From Epiperipatus broadwayi (Eukaryota; Onychophora; Udeonychophora; Euonychophora; Peripatidae), in assembly GCA_028023455.1 (NCBI GenBank), contig JAQFVV010000348.1, forward strand, positions 1 through 64,000: 64,000 bases of DNA, in the 5' to 3' direction. The position numbers and the translations under genes were made by a program. A model generated the notes under the pieces. It searched no databases. It was not told the origin of the DNA and saw nothing but the letters and a program-made list of their open reading frames with translations. Shown here piece by piece: positions 1 to 12,836 of this stretch. Each line of letters starts with the position of its first letter. Within the stretch, counting starts at the first letter, position 1.

Positions 1-1328
1 TAGGCAATTGGTATAATTTTGTTTTCTATATTACTCTTTTTTAATATAAATGTTAATCTCCAGTATAATCTGTATTATCTGCTTATTTAATTTGTCTGGA
101 ATCTTTCCCACAACTTTCAATTTTATTGGATTGCTATTTAAGGTATTTAAGTGAAGTTTAAAGAAACAGTGAAGTTATTTTGCATTTTAGTTAACTTTTT
201 GCACTTTTTAAGTATCATAAGAAAAATCCCTACCCTGTTGTACTATGAGAGTTTTTGTTACAATACTTTTTGTATTTTGTTTACATTGGATATACTTACT
301 CTCATAAGACAATGTAATTTAACTTAGCAAGATCATCTCTGACTTCTCAATTTTTACAGCATTTACTTTTCTGTTTGATATACACAACAATAACAATTGA
401 TTTCTACCTTCTATTTGGATTTCCATTATTTTAACTGATTTTGCCTTTAAGGTTTTATGATTATTTGTTTTTTGGTTTCCATGACATTTAGATTTTGAAA
501 TTTTTTTAATATCTTTGATAATAGTTCATACCCTATTCCATTTTATGACCTTATTGGGTGTTAATTTAAAAATAGTGAGCAGTTATTTTCATAACAATCA
601 TCAAGATATTCTCCTTTAAAATGATTCAAGGAGACATATTGCAAAAGTCATTACTCTTGGGAAATCTTTTAAGGTTGAATCATATTCCTGAAATTTCTTC
701 ATTCTGACATAATATTTCTTTCAAAAATGTAGACAATCAATGTACCTAGTTATATAGATTGAAAAATTGGCTTAGTTTATTGTTTATATCATGATAGAGT
801 TTTTATTAAGGCATTTCAGAAAGGGATGTCATTTTAATTACTTACTTGCTACACATAATTTTATTTAAAATGTTATTTCTTTACTGGTTTAAATATAAAG
901 GACTTTTTAATGGATTGTTTACATCAAATTCTACAAGTTAAATATATATTATTTTATCAGCTTATTTAACAAATGTACATTTGTTGAATTGCCAGTTTTG
1001 ATGTTGCTTTGCTGTTGTGAAAATTCTTGCTGCTCTTTGTATTAGGCTCAAATTTCTATAGCAACTTATGAAGTTTTGGATCTAGTATTAATAATCAGAT
1101 TCATATTCCTGTGTTCAACACACCACTTTGTTATGTCTTGAATACTGATAAACAATATATTGCTCTTTTCGGTTATCTCAGTTTGTGATGATGATGCACA
1201 TAACAAACAAAAAAGTTTCTTACAATCATTTATCTTAAATACGTAAAAATAAATGATAATGATTGCCTAGGTAGCATGTAATAATCCCTGCATAAGGATA
1301 ATCCTTTAAGAATGTTATGTATTTATTT
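1..1328. other. AT-rich intergenic DNA
   Basis: I see no gene, no recognisable transposon ends and no long open frame here. It is AT-rich background with short A and T runs. Confidence 0.6.
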
Positions 1329-1608
1329 TAATACTTCTTAATCAGAAACCTTCCATATGCACTGTTTAACCATGTTACTAACTCACAGATATTATAGCAA
1401 GTATGCAAAACACTCAAAACCCAAACACAAGATGGAGACTTTTAAAAGAAAAGAGAGTTTTTCTTTGTATCTAAATGCAATTATATAGGCCAATCTAAAG
1501 CATTTCAGAATGAGTGTCCTGCATACTCACTATAACACCAGTGAGTTAGTAACATGATTAAACAATGCATGTCGAAGGCTGACTATCTTCTGATTAAGAA
1601 TTATTAAC
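1329..1608. repeat. foldback repeat A (about 85-95 bp inverted arms)
   Basis: The left arm starts TAATACTTCTTAATCAGAA and runs to about 1420. The right arm (about 1510-1608) is its imperfect reverse complement, ending TTCTGATTAAGAATTATTA. Within both arms the string CATGTTACTAACTCAC is conserved. The spacer of about 90 bp holds a 27-bp string (1479-1505) that recurs with one mismatch at 15185-15211 inside the second hAT element. It looks like a non-autonomous foldback or MITE-type element. I could not fix a target duplication. Confidence 0.75.
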
Positions 1609-4600
1609 AAAAACTGCGCTTTTAAATTAAGTTATTAAAATTATTTTAAATATTGTACATTAATATAAATAATTATATAAATTAATAGATGATGTGTGTA
1701 GATCACTTGAATTTCATGGCGTTCAACATAATAGCTTCATTCGATGAACTAAACTGGATTTTTTTTACTTTATTCGGTTGACAATTTCACAAACACTACA
1801 TAAATGAAAACAGAAACGCTAGGGTTAAAGTATTTTTTTTAAAATCTTTATTTGACTTATGTTTCTAACACGTTATATTCTTCAATATGACATTTCTTTC
1901 AGTATTAACACTTTCTTTCAACGCTCAGCGAGAAAACGGGGTTCTAAAATATCACATTACAAATGAAATCAAAATAAGCTTTATTTTAAAATTCTATTTT
2001 TGAAAGAGATTAGTTAACTGAATTTTGTTGCCATGAAATCCTTTGTTCGATAATCTATAATTATTCTGTTTATCAGACATTTTGATAAACAATTTCAATT
2101 AAAATTTTATAAATATTAAACTTCATTGTGTGCGATTACAAAAATAATTTGAGCAAAATAAACATTGTAAATTGGGAAAACCTAACAATTTCAAAAGAAT
2201 TCTAAACTATTAACAACATTTTATAATATATTACGCCACCAATTGTAACAAAATAACTGGCTATTAATTAAGGAACCTTTGATTACTGTTTCATTGGAAA
2301 TCAATGAATGTCGATCTATATATATAAAATGGTAGCGAAAAAAAAAAAACTTCATCGACTTTTTAAATTAAAAAGCAATGGTTTAATAATTTGTATTATA
2401 GCAAAGAATTGGGAGGGAGTACAGAAGTTTTTAATGTATCTGTTTATAAAATAAAAAGGTAGGTGTCACTTCTGTATAATGTATACGTGAAATATATATG
2501 TACTGTATTTGACTTATTTAGTTAGCATGACTATTGATTTGCATATCGAGATAAAAAGTGAGAATTTTTGACCATCATTTCTTATAATTTGCCATTGATT
2601 TATAGTTTTTAGATATGTTGATAGACAATTATATACGTTAGAAAACAAAACTGTATTCACTGATATTTTAAGATAACATTTTTGGTCACGCACTTAACCA
2701 TATAACATAAAGTCATCACCGGACATTTAAAAACATGAGGCAACGCAACAACATTTAGACTGTTTTTTTAATTCATAGCCATATACAAAATAGATGTAAA
2801 AAATTATTAACTGATATATTGATGTATCTATCCTTTGAATAACCTCTGTATATACAAGTAATAAACATTCTTGATAAATAAAAATTAATGGGAAGAAAAA
2901 TAATTCTGTGTAAATAATTTATTTAATTGACCCAAGGACAATATAGCTAGCTAGTCAAATTATTGTTCAGTTAATGCAAATTTAAATCGTAAACTGTGAA
3001 TATATAGGAATATGAAACCTCTTAGCTGTGAAAGTTATATTAGTAGTATTCTTTATTTTAAAAACCAGCGCAACATTTACCTATCTAACTCGGATTAATT
3101 TGATATTTGAAACTTTTCTTTAATTAATAATAGCTAGACATTAATTTACCAGTAATATAGAATAGGTAATTGAGTTGTCTTTGGGCTGGCTACCTGAAAG
3201 AAAAATCCAAATCTGCTTGTAAACAGAAAAAAAAAATGCATGGTTCAAACAGCCAGGCAATTATATGCGTTAATTACTGTGCCAGGATGTTAAACTACAA
3301 TTGTAAAATGATGCTGCCTTCCCTATTGGTGAATGAAGCTGGACCAATTATACTTCTGCATTTTACTTGCATCTCTTTATATTTAATTCTAAGATGAATT
3401 ATGTATATAAAATAAACGTTATTAATAGCAAATAAAACAAATATTAACATATATACAGGAGGGGGGAAATGTTAATTTTACAATATGTGAAAGGTAACAT
3501 GAAATCATAATCATTATGACTGATGTCAAGTGTAGATAAAAAATGATTCAGTTTTATGTAAATGAATGTAATTTAGATGCTTCACATCATTCTAAAATAA
3601 TGTATAACTAAGAAAAATATCCTGCCAAATTTTACTCATAGTACTTGTAGGTGAATTATTTAAAACATTTAATTTAAATTTTAAAGAGTTCTTGATTTTC
3701 ATTATAAATTTAGTGTTAAACATCTAATAATGTGGTTTTAAAAGTTGTATGTATACACAACTTTGCTCTTAGTAAGTTCAACTAAGGTTCCAAAATTCCT
3801 CATAAAGTAAGACCAATTGTAATGTTTCCTAAGGCAACATGTTTCATTTGTTACCCCAGGTTCAAATATATAATAATTAAATAATAGTAATAGTAAAAAG
3901 CTTAAAATTGAAAGAAAAGAAATAATGATATTGAATTTCAAAAATCTTACACTTTTCACCAAAAAAACTTTTATTATTGATTACAGTTTCGGCTGTACCA
4001 TGCAGTCTTCATCAGATCTAAAAAATTTGATTAAAGATTTTAGTAAAATATTACTAAAAAAACATCAAGCTGTGTGTAAATGTAGTTTATAATAAATACA
4101 TTTCAGTTATTGATTTTTTTTAATGATAATTTTACATTTTATGATTGGCATTTGAATGTAATGTATTGGACAAAATCAATAATCCATTGCATCACAATTC
4201 ATTAAATTAAAATAAACTTTTACAAAAACAATTAAGTTAATATTCTTAAACTTTTTGGTGCATTTTATATTCTCTTATCAAAGTTTTTTGTTTTTGCAAT
4301 TACCTAATACAACTGTGAATTTCTTTTGCATCATTGTCAAAAAAACTTTCTTAAAATTCATAATCCACTATTTATTTATTTTACAAAAATGCTCATTTAA
4401 ATAAAAATTATTATTATTATCATATGGAATAGTTCAGAGAATATGATGTAACTAGTTTTCAAATATTTTAAATTTAAATATTTATTGTTGGCTTAAACTT
4501 CAGATATGATAAAGATATTGTAATATATATATATGATTATTTTTTACAAGCAAGAATTCATAGTGGTGAAATATTTGCAAAACTCACTTCTACTTATGAT

Positions 4601-5644
4601 GACATATTTTTGTCAGGAAAAAATTAAAGCTTTTATAAGTATGAAAATTATTATTAAAGAAAAGTTGTTTTGTATTTATTTTTTAATGCACTTTAATTCT
4701 ATGTATGCTAAAAGTTTGTTTTAATTAATTCTGAATAAAATTTGCATTTTTTTGGGTGGAGATGATGAAAACTATCTGCTTTTAAATGCATCAGGAATCT
4801 TATTATAAATTTGCAGTAAGAGAGTGCTGAATAAAAAATTAAGGCATATTTTCTTCTTATTAAAATTAGAGTTAATACTATTAATGTTTTATATATGAAG
4901 AACATTAAATTTGAATTTAATATTATCAATGTTGAACATTTTTATCAAGACAAACATATTGTAACTGTAATACGCCACTAATCAAAATATATAAGAAAAT
5001 ATAAAATATCCACAAATTAATTTAGTCTAGGGAAATTATGACTACAAATAGGTGACTGTATAAATGTTGGAGTGACTATACAATTTTTATTTTTTTTATT
5101 AAATACTTTATAATAATCATGAATAATGATTAGACTGGGTCCACGTGAAGGACATCTTGATACAGATCTAGCGTTGTTTCCTGACTTATCCTCTTCATAT
5201 TTATGATATTATAAGATAAAGTAAAATAATCTACTTGGAATTCACTTGAGAAATAAATAAGCAAAAACTATTAATAACACTAATTTTAATTAACAAATAT
5301 AATAAAATAATATAACAATTTATATTTACATGTATATATTAGTACAATTGAGTGACAAAATCTTTGTTTATTCACAATAATTTATAAACGTTTTATACCA
5401 GTTTTATTAATTTACCTATTTTGTATCCAATTGAGCTCAATTTTATTTCACAGATTGGAAGGATTTTGATTCAAGACAAATGTATGGCCATAAAGATACT
5501 CATTTATTATTTCAATTTATTATTTATTCATTTCCATTAATTTTTTTCTTTATGATTGACAGTATTGAATCTACATAATGTAGATTTATAAAGCAACCAG
5601 TTTGTGATCCAGTTGCAATCATTCACCTATTTACATGAGCATAA
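1609..5644. other. intergenic DNA, no gene recognised
   Basis: Mostly AT-rich background. The 75-codon open frame at 3170-3397 has no domain I recognise and lies in a slightly more complex patch, so it is probably an old repeat fragment. At 3985-4018 there is a string (CAGTTTCGGCTGTACCATGC, then a CAGTCTTCATCAGAT segment) of a kind often seen at ends of invertebrate repeats. No boundaries could be set for either. Confidence 0.5.
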
Positions 5645-5652
5645 TCTATATC
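5645..5652. repeat. 8-bp target site duplication, left of hAT-1
   Basis: The octamer TCTATATC occurs at 5645-5652 and again at 8962-8969, directly outside the two inverted ends of the element between them. An 8-bp duplication is the hAT superfamily hallmark. Confidence 0.9.
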
Positions 5653-8600
5653 CAATGATGATATCCCAAATTTCCAAGAACCGGTTTTCTAAAAGTAGGT
5701 TGTATTTAAGAACCTATTCTGTTTATTTTTCTTTTTTCTAAGCATGGAAGCAAATCACTTCTTGGTTTCATACCTAAAAATTTTTGGCGACTTCTCAGAA
5801 ATTTTGCATGCCCCCCCCCCCATACACAAAAAAGTGCTGCCTTGCACATGCGCACTATGATATACTTTGCAATCTCACTTATGGAATTAAAAAAGAATTA
5901 AACCCTTTTTATAATTGAAAAAAAAAACTTATTTATTTGGCAAGATATTTCCATAGTGACATTCTAGTCACATCATATGTCTCTTCAGGTTGATGATGCT
6001 TTTTGACTATAGCATCATCAGCTGTATTGTGATTTCTTGGCCAAACTTGAACTGAGTCACTGCAATCCCAGTGATCTAATGGAAGACCTATCCAATTTAT
6101 TACTAGAAGAATTTGCCACATTTTTCACTTCAAGGTGATTTCTTTTATCTGAATAAATTGTGTTCACCACAGAAAACCTTCATTCAGCCTTGGTTTTAAT
6201 TATATTTTTAGCTCTTTGGATAGTTTCATGTACAACATGTTTCTGGTGATTTCTCAAAACATTTTCAACATAATCATGGAAATCATTAACTGAAATCTCA
6301 TGGTGAAATGCTTTGTAAAAATCTGATAATTTCTCTTCAAATTCTTTCCAGAGAACTACAGCTTCTTCCAGATTCCAAGCATCTCGGTTCACAATTTTAA
6401 CTAATTGATGGATTTTATGATTTCTATCTTGAATATTATTACTTATGCTATTACAATCCATTAATCTTAATTCCATATTTGTTATCATTACATTCAGTAA
6501 TTTTTGATGGGGAAGACTCACTCATTTGTTGTCTTCAACAAAATTAATATGCAGGAATTCCTTAGAAGAGATAGTTTCATTTATTATTTTGTCATAACTA
6601 CCACTCTTCTCTCTGAGATATTCAAATGCTTTAATTGTTTTCTTAATCAATTGTTCAGCATTCAATATATTTACACTCCTTCCTTGAATAGCATCCACCA
6701 ACAAAGCAATTTCTTCTAGAATATCGATTCTTAAAGCTAGATCTCATAAAATATTTGTTGGCAAGATGTTTAGCCATTCCAGAAAATTTTTTATTAGTAG
6801 AAAAAAAAATCATATAGTGCTGGATAGGCTCACCATGTTGCAACTGCTGTTCTATGATGGCATGCTTCCCATCTTGGGTTAAAAACTCTACAATTTTTAG
6901 AATTTCCAATTCCCAAATTGGTTGAAATTTTATTCAATGTCATTTGGTTTTTATTAGACTGATGGAAGATTTTACATATTTCATTAATAAATGCTGTAAA
7001 GTGATTCATTTGCTTTATGTCTTTGATAAAATCCTCCAGCATAAGCTGAAGGTGATGACTCAAACAATGCCAAATAATAATCTCAGGATAGTGGTTTTTT
7101 ATTTTAACATTCACTTCTGACCACCTTTCCAGGATCACAATTACTCCATCTGAACAAAATCCAATCAAATTATTCTTCAAATATGGATTATCAATTCCTA
7201 CTGATTGCAGACTTTGTAATAGAGCAGTGTAAATGGTTTCAGCATCTTTGTTTTGTAATTCCACTAAATCTACAAAAATTGTTGGTGAGAAATCTGCATC
7301 TTTAACCTTAATAAAAATGATAAGAATTGGTTTGCATGATATTGTTGATGCCTCATTAATTATAAACATGTCTTTAAATTCTGATCTATTATTTTTCTAA
7401 ACACTTTCTTTTTAATGTATTTTTCAATGTGCTCGACAATTTTGACAGCCAGGAATTGAGAATGAAGTCCCACTCCCATATCTAATCCACTCTTTTTTTA
7501 TAATTCTATCAAATGGTCAATATCAGAAAACGGTCAGTTTCGTTTTGCTAAAGTGCAAACCGTACTGAAAATTTTACAGATGGAGCTCATAAACTTTTCA
7601 TGAACTTTGTCTATGAATTTGAAAATTGCATTTTTTGCACTTTCTTTCAATTGCATCACACATATCTGGTATGCTTTTGATGAAAAGTGTTCCTTTATTT
7701 TTTTTTTTGAAGAGAGGCTTGTTGAACCATTTTATTTGTTCCACTTGGAACAATATTACTTCTCCATTCTTTTGACACATGAGCTGCCTTCACTTTTATT
7801 GACTCGATTTTGATATAGTTATCACACTCAAGTTTTTTTTTCCAATAATAAGTAAACCACAATATTTTTCTTTGAATTCATTGGCTTATTTCATATTCCA
7901 GCAGCCAGGAAGGTCACTATCTACATTTATTTTATATGCATCTTTTGTACTTTTGGAACTGGACAGCTTATTTGTGTTGTCAACATTATTTTCTGTTGCA
8001 TCTGAAGAAACAGAAAACAAAACTTGATTCAAAATATCATCCTTTACTATCGTTTTCGATTCTGTATCAGTTTTTGGATCTTTTATGAAGGAATCTGATA
8101 TTGTTTGGCATTTTTGTTTCATTTCTTGATTTGAAAACGAGTCATAACACTTGATGAGCCAAAGATATTGTTATATTTATCATCTTGACAAGTTATTCTA
8201 GAAAAAATATGTTGAACTTATTGTTTAAAAAAAGACGCACTGTTACATCAGATATAGCAAACTAAATGAAAATAATGTACTATAAACTTACTACAGCTGA
8301 TCATCCATTAAATTTACTAATCAAATAAAAACAAATCTTGCATGATAAATATGTAAGTGAAGAAATAAAGTATTTAAATAAAAAATAAAAGTTAAATAAA
8401 TATTTAAAACAACGTCGGCATAACAAAATCATTTGAACAATGGTTTTATATTATTGTTTGTTTTCGCAATGATAGGTCCTTTTGAATGAAGTTATTTTAT
8501 CTTTAAAGTAAAATAATTTCAGCAAGAGTAAATTTCATTAAAAAACACTTTTTATTTGTATACTTTTAAAGAAACTAATTTGAAATGCGATAAATAATGG

Positions 8601-8961
8601 ATTTAATTACTTAAAACAAAACTGTTGTGAATTATTTCTTGCAGAATAATTCTTAATCACTCAAATTTCATCGCGCATATCACACGTTCCAAGTGCAATA
8701 TCGTATAGTCGAATTATTCTGGGGAAAGCATTTTGAACCCAATCTGTTCAAAAAGAATCATTGTTACATTTGATATATCAAAAAAAAAAAAAAATACAAA
8801 TAATGTTCTAGATTATTGTTGGAAATAATTAAGTAATTTGTTAATTCAACTCTTTTTTAGGATAATAATAAAATTTATTTTCGGATAATTTAACTACCGG
8901 TTCGCTAATTTTTTTTAATTTTAAGAACTAGTTCGCGCGAACCGGTTGGATATCGTCACTG
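5653..8961 (-). mobile_element. hAT-1: full-length, inactivated hAT DNA transposon
   Basis: The element is 3309 bp. The left end reads CAATGATGATATCCCAAA and the right end, read inwards on minus, reads CAGTGACGATATCCAACC, so short imperfect terminal inverted repeats are visible. Both ends are followed by copies of a subterminal motif around AACCGGTT (near 5680, 8900 and 8940). The 8-bp direct repeat TCTATATC flanks it exactly. Inside, on minus, is a decayed transposase of the KIAA1586-like hAT group. A poly-C run lies at 5811-5821. Perfect retention of the target duplication beside a heavily frameshifted coding region shows the whole element decayed in place rather than being a partial copy. 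Confidence 0.9.
5933..8122 (-). pseudogene. hAT-1 transposase remnant (KIAA1586-like hAT family)
   Basis: Broken frames follow family order from 8122 down to 5933. First comes an N-terminal acidic or serine-rich part ending in LPGCWNMK (7886-8122). A stretch with paired cysteines of the KCKKCNFQIH type (7598-7780) follows. The long catalytic-core frame 6830-7369 includes DLVELQNKDAETI, GFCSDG and IIWHCLSHHLQLMLED, the last resembling the W-H-C-x-x-H core motif. Helical segments lie at 6522-6704 (LLVDAIQG, then AEQLIKKTIKAFEYL) and 6180-6521. The C-terminal dimerisation region is at 5933-6190 (RFSVVNTIYSDKRNHLEVKN, then a frameshift into ILLVINWIGLPLDHWD). There are many stops and frame changes, so no product is possible. 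The order of conserved blocks supports the family; the exact closest relative is inferred from memory of the family. Confidence 0.85.
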
Positions 8962-8969
8962 TCTATATC
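8962..8969. repeat. 8-bp target site duplication, right of hAT-1
   Basis: TCTATATC, identical to 5645-5652 and immediately outside the right inverted end. Confidence 0.9.
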
Positions 8970-9287
8970 TGTATTGTCCAAAATAATAACCTAATAAGAG
9001 TAAAACAGAATGAACAAACTACCGGAAAAATAACCTTAGCTAAATAAATGGTAACACATAGGCTAACTCAGGGTTCTCGTATATGATATATGCTATAATA
9101 GAAAGAGCCATAGGGTAAGAATAATAATAATTAAGCACTGCAAATATACTAATTAATATTTAATAAATTTTCAGAAGAGAACTTTTAACTCACTCTGACA
9201 AAATATGAATGCTCTTAATATTGAAAACAAATACCAAAGAGTAATTAAGTTATAGTATATTTCTCATAATATATTGTTTTATACTTT

Positions 9288-9392
9288 TTTTTTAAAGTGT
9301 CATAGCATCAGCTGGGACGCGAACCCACAACCCGGGAAATTGCCTGCAAGTACAAGGCAGTCACGCTGACCTCTCGACCACCAATGCAAGAC
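9288..9392 (-). mobile_element. tRNA-derived SINE, copy 1
   Basis: On minus the unit reads from about 9392 (TCTTGCATTGGTGGTCGAGA) to a poly(A) tail at about 9296-9288. The A-box-like TGGTCGAGAGG and B-box-like GGTTCGCGTCC are both present. A target duplication, ATATTGTTTTATACTTT, flanks it at 9271-9287 and 9393-9409. The unit matches three plus-strand copies at 26298, 27160 and 54357 but has a different anticodon-arm region, so it is the most diverged copy. Confidence 0.85.
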
Positions 9393-9409
9393 ATATTGTT
9401 TTATACTTT

Positions 9410-11596
9410 ATTCAATATAATAACACATCTTACAAACACTATTTTCAACATTTGTTGCAATGATCTGATTCACAACTCTTGATAAAGGATAATAATGTTT
9501 CTTAGATTTTATTTCTGCCACTACTTTTCAAAATAATTTCATTTGCCAAAAACAATTTCTTTTGATCATTAATTATAATAATAATATCTCAGAATTTTTT
9601 TATTAAATATTTTTAATATTAAACTTTTCATTTTTTTGTTTTATTTATGAATTATTAAACAATAAATGGCATCCTAGTGTAGACATACTTTTACCCCTAA
9701 GATAATACCTACCTAATTTATAACAACTATAATACTTATATAAGGCTAAACCCTTAGTACTGAAGCTGTCAATCTTAGCTTAAGATTGTGCTTCATGTTT
9801 CTACCTACTAACCTATATTTAAATCCTATATCTTATCCTACTCCTTTTGTCATGTATATATATATGTTAAGTATATATTTGAAATGCGCACCTAAATTTA
9901 TCCATTATAACTTTCAATAACATTTTATTATTAATTTTATGATTATTAATTCTATTATTAATTATTAGTTCTTTTTTATTAAAGTATTATAGGTGCGATT
10001 CAAATATATATATATAGGAGCAAAAACTTACAATATTGATTTTAAATATTTTATTATATGTCATTTTTTAAACTTTTTCTTTCAAAGTTACTTTTTTCCT
10101 ATTAAACTATACTTTTCTTTTTAAATCCAATATGGAAGATGCTACAGTAATTGTCTAAAAATAATTAAAGGGGTTGGAAGCACTATTGTTTTAATCTGGG
10201 GAAGGTATTTTTTAATTAAAGTTTTTACTTAAAATGGGATTAAGATTAGAGATACTTTTGTTAAAAACATGTTGTCAAATCTATTTCTAATCTGGAAATA
10301 GATTTGAATTTATTTTTGGATGTTATCTTACTGTTGCATCTTCAAAAACAACTGATAAAGAAAAAGTATAAAATGACTGAATTTTGAGTCACGGATTAGA
10401 TTAGCTACTATTGAGAGAACTGATTGTAAACATATTACACGTCATTTGAAACTTAAAATGATGTAGCAGTAAATCCACATTCCTTCTCGGCCCTCTGGGT
10501 CATCATCTGCTGCTACCATAATATCCTGCTGCCCTGAAATGAAGAAAGGTCTAAAAAAAAGAACTTTGGAATGCTAATAGTTTTCTGCCATCGAAGTACT
10601 TGCATTCCAATCACCGTGCACATGCCATACTTTAAAATGGACTCTTAAAATTGAAAGGTAAATTTCCAAGCCATCACCTCAAACTAAATCTAGCCTAATT
10701 CTACTATCAAGATTTCTCATGTTTTATTTAACTTTGGTTTTTTTTTTTATGTAAATGTAATTTGCTCTTAAATAATTTTATAAATTTAATCCTATCTCAT
10801 ATGCTCTAACTTTTCTTAACTTTGGTGCGGTCAATTATTTATAGTTATTTATTACTTGAATTTATATGTCTATTTTCGTTATTAATTTGCCAATCTCAAA
10901 CAATCTGATGAGTGAATTTCTAAAAACTTTTCTTTCTTTTAAGTAAACCTTCATGCATCAAGGTTATTAATGTCCCCTAAAAATATAATGCGTTATTAAT
11001 TAACATACTTGCCAGATTGTTTTCGAGTCAACATTTTATTGAAGATAAAAATGTATTTGTTTAACTCTGGATTTTCTACCCAGGGAGAATCCAGAACTCT
11101 GGCCAATTAACGCTTTGAAATTTTAAAATATTATTTATTTATTTCTGAAAAGGTGACCGGTTATTTGTTTTCTATATAACTGCTAGATATTTTTTTCTAT
11201 ACTCTTAAAATAGTATATGCTTAAAATATCAAATACCGTATTTATATATTTCAGATATTGTAAAATCAGCGAAGGTGGGATTGATTTATTTTAAATAACA
11301 GAAAAGGGAAGGGGTAAATCTTAATGTTTCTTTTACTAAATAAAATCTTCATGTATATTTTATTAAATGAAATCTTCTCTTTATATATATTATAGCGGCA
11401 TAGCATATTATTTATATAAATTATAGTATTCAAACAAGGGTCATTTATTTTTAAAGCAGTAAAACTTTTCCAATGTCATTAGTGACATCATTCATACTGC
11501 ATTACTGACATTTGGCCAATCTTCATATTTTCTATATATGTGCTTCTTAATCTGGGGGTTGCGACAAGATCGAACCCATAGATTTCTCATTATTTA
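9410..11596. other. intergenic DNA with a short perfect hairpin and one complex patch
   Basis: No gene is recognised. A perfect 12-bp stem with a 7-nt loop (CAAATCTATTTC stem) is at 10276-10306. A more complex patch at about 10440-10540 reads on minus, after a good acceptor-like TTCTTCATTTCAG, as QQDIMVAADDDPEGREGMW; I do not recognise it. The string at 9741-9767 (AAGGCTAAACCCTTAGTAC) resembles part of the repeat family at 14231 and 15353. Confidence 0.5.
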
Positions 11597-11781
11597 TTCC
11601 GTATAAAATGCCTCTGGCGGTGATCCCATAAGTTTGGCACATGCTATGCATATTACTTCTTCGTATAAAAAGGCCCCTGACAGTGACCCCTAAGTCTGGC
11701 ATATGCTATGCCCATCCATTTCTTCATATAAAAGGCCTCTGGTGGTGATCCCTAAGTATGGCACACGCTTTGCCCATCCAC
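11597..11781. repeat. tandem repeat, about three copies of a 60-69 bp unit
   Basis: Three successive units share CGTATAAAA or CATATAAAA, then GGCC-CTGG, GGTGATCCC or GTGACCCC, then TAAGT-TGGCA and ATGCTATGCCCATCCA. They begin near 11597, 11656 and 11721. Divergence between units is moderate (many transitions), so the array is old. It is more GC-rich than its surroundings. Confidence 0.8.
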
Positions 11782-12836
11782 TTTATCTTTCGTCCAGAAG
11801 CACAAATTTTCCTGTTATTTCTTGGTTATAATGTCAGTACCACAAGCTTCTTCGTATATTTATTTCTTTTGCTTCATGACCCAGTTTTAATGCTCTAATA
11901 TTAAAATTGTGCTCTGCTTAAAATATATATATAAATGCCAATTATTTCTATTTTATTAATTAAATTTATTTCAGTCTTATACAGTCCCACCATCGTAACT
12001 TATTTCTGTATTTAAGAGTATATATGCCTTGGAGAAAATAAAGCGTTCGTCTTACTATTGTTAAAATAATTTTTCATTAAATATTTTATCATAGATTCAA
12101 ATATAATCTTTCAAATGTATTTTGTTTATTTTCACAACCTCAATGGTATGAAAATAGTTTATGTCATATGTATAATGAATTTCGGAATGCTCCTAGAAAA
12201 ATATATGTTAGTCACCACGTTTCTGAATCGTAAATCAAAGCGTTAATGGCAGTATTATGTAATTCTTTCTAATATTCGATTGGCATCTTAATATTGGACC
12301 CACTAAAGATGTGTGTTTATTTATAATATATTATTTGGCTAATGAATAAGAGCATATGAGAAATAATAGCGTGAATGACACTATGTAATCATCTACTGTT
12401 TGCTCATTCACACACTCACTAATGTATATAATTAAGTCACAATGTATAATAATGTTATCGTTATTGTAACGTTTATTTATATACGTTACAAATATATTGG
12501 CATTTGGTAAAAGCTAAAAAAGTAAATTTAGATTTTTTTTTTGATTAGTATAATTTTTGTTAAAACGTGCAATGAAGGTTAAAATTGTCATTCTTATTTT
12601 TTTTTATCTAATTGGAAAGAATAAATGACATACAGATTACTAATCCAGATAAATTAAAAGAATTCCAAAAGTATAAGCTAAAAGAAAAATATTTTAGCTA
12701 ATTAAAGATGGAAGAATAATGCTAAAAAAAAAAGAGAACTTTGTAACTTAAATTTAAGAGAGAGTGTATAAGATTATTATCTTATACGCTGATAAAAAGA
12801 CAAAAGAGTGCGCAGAAGTTCCAAAAATGGAGCGCG
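11782..12836. other. AT-rich intergenic DNA
   Basis: No gene, no repeat boundaries and no RNA gene recognised. Only short A/T runs and simple dinucleotide patches are visible. Confidence 0.5.

Noticed and set aside
5933-8122. Domesticated host gene of KIAA1586 type
   Set aside because: The copy has intact hAT ends and target duplications and many frameshifts, so it is a dead transposon and not a host gene.
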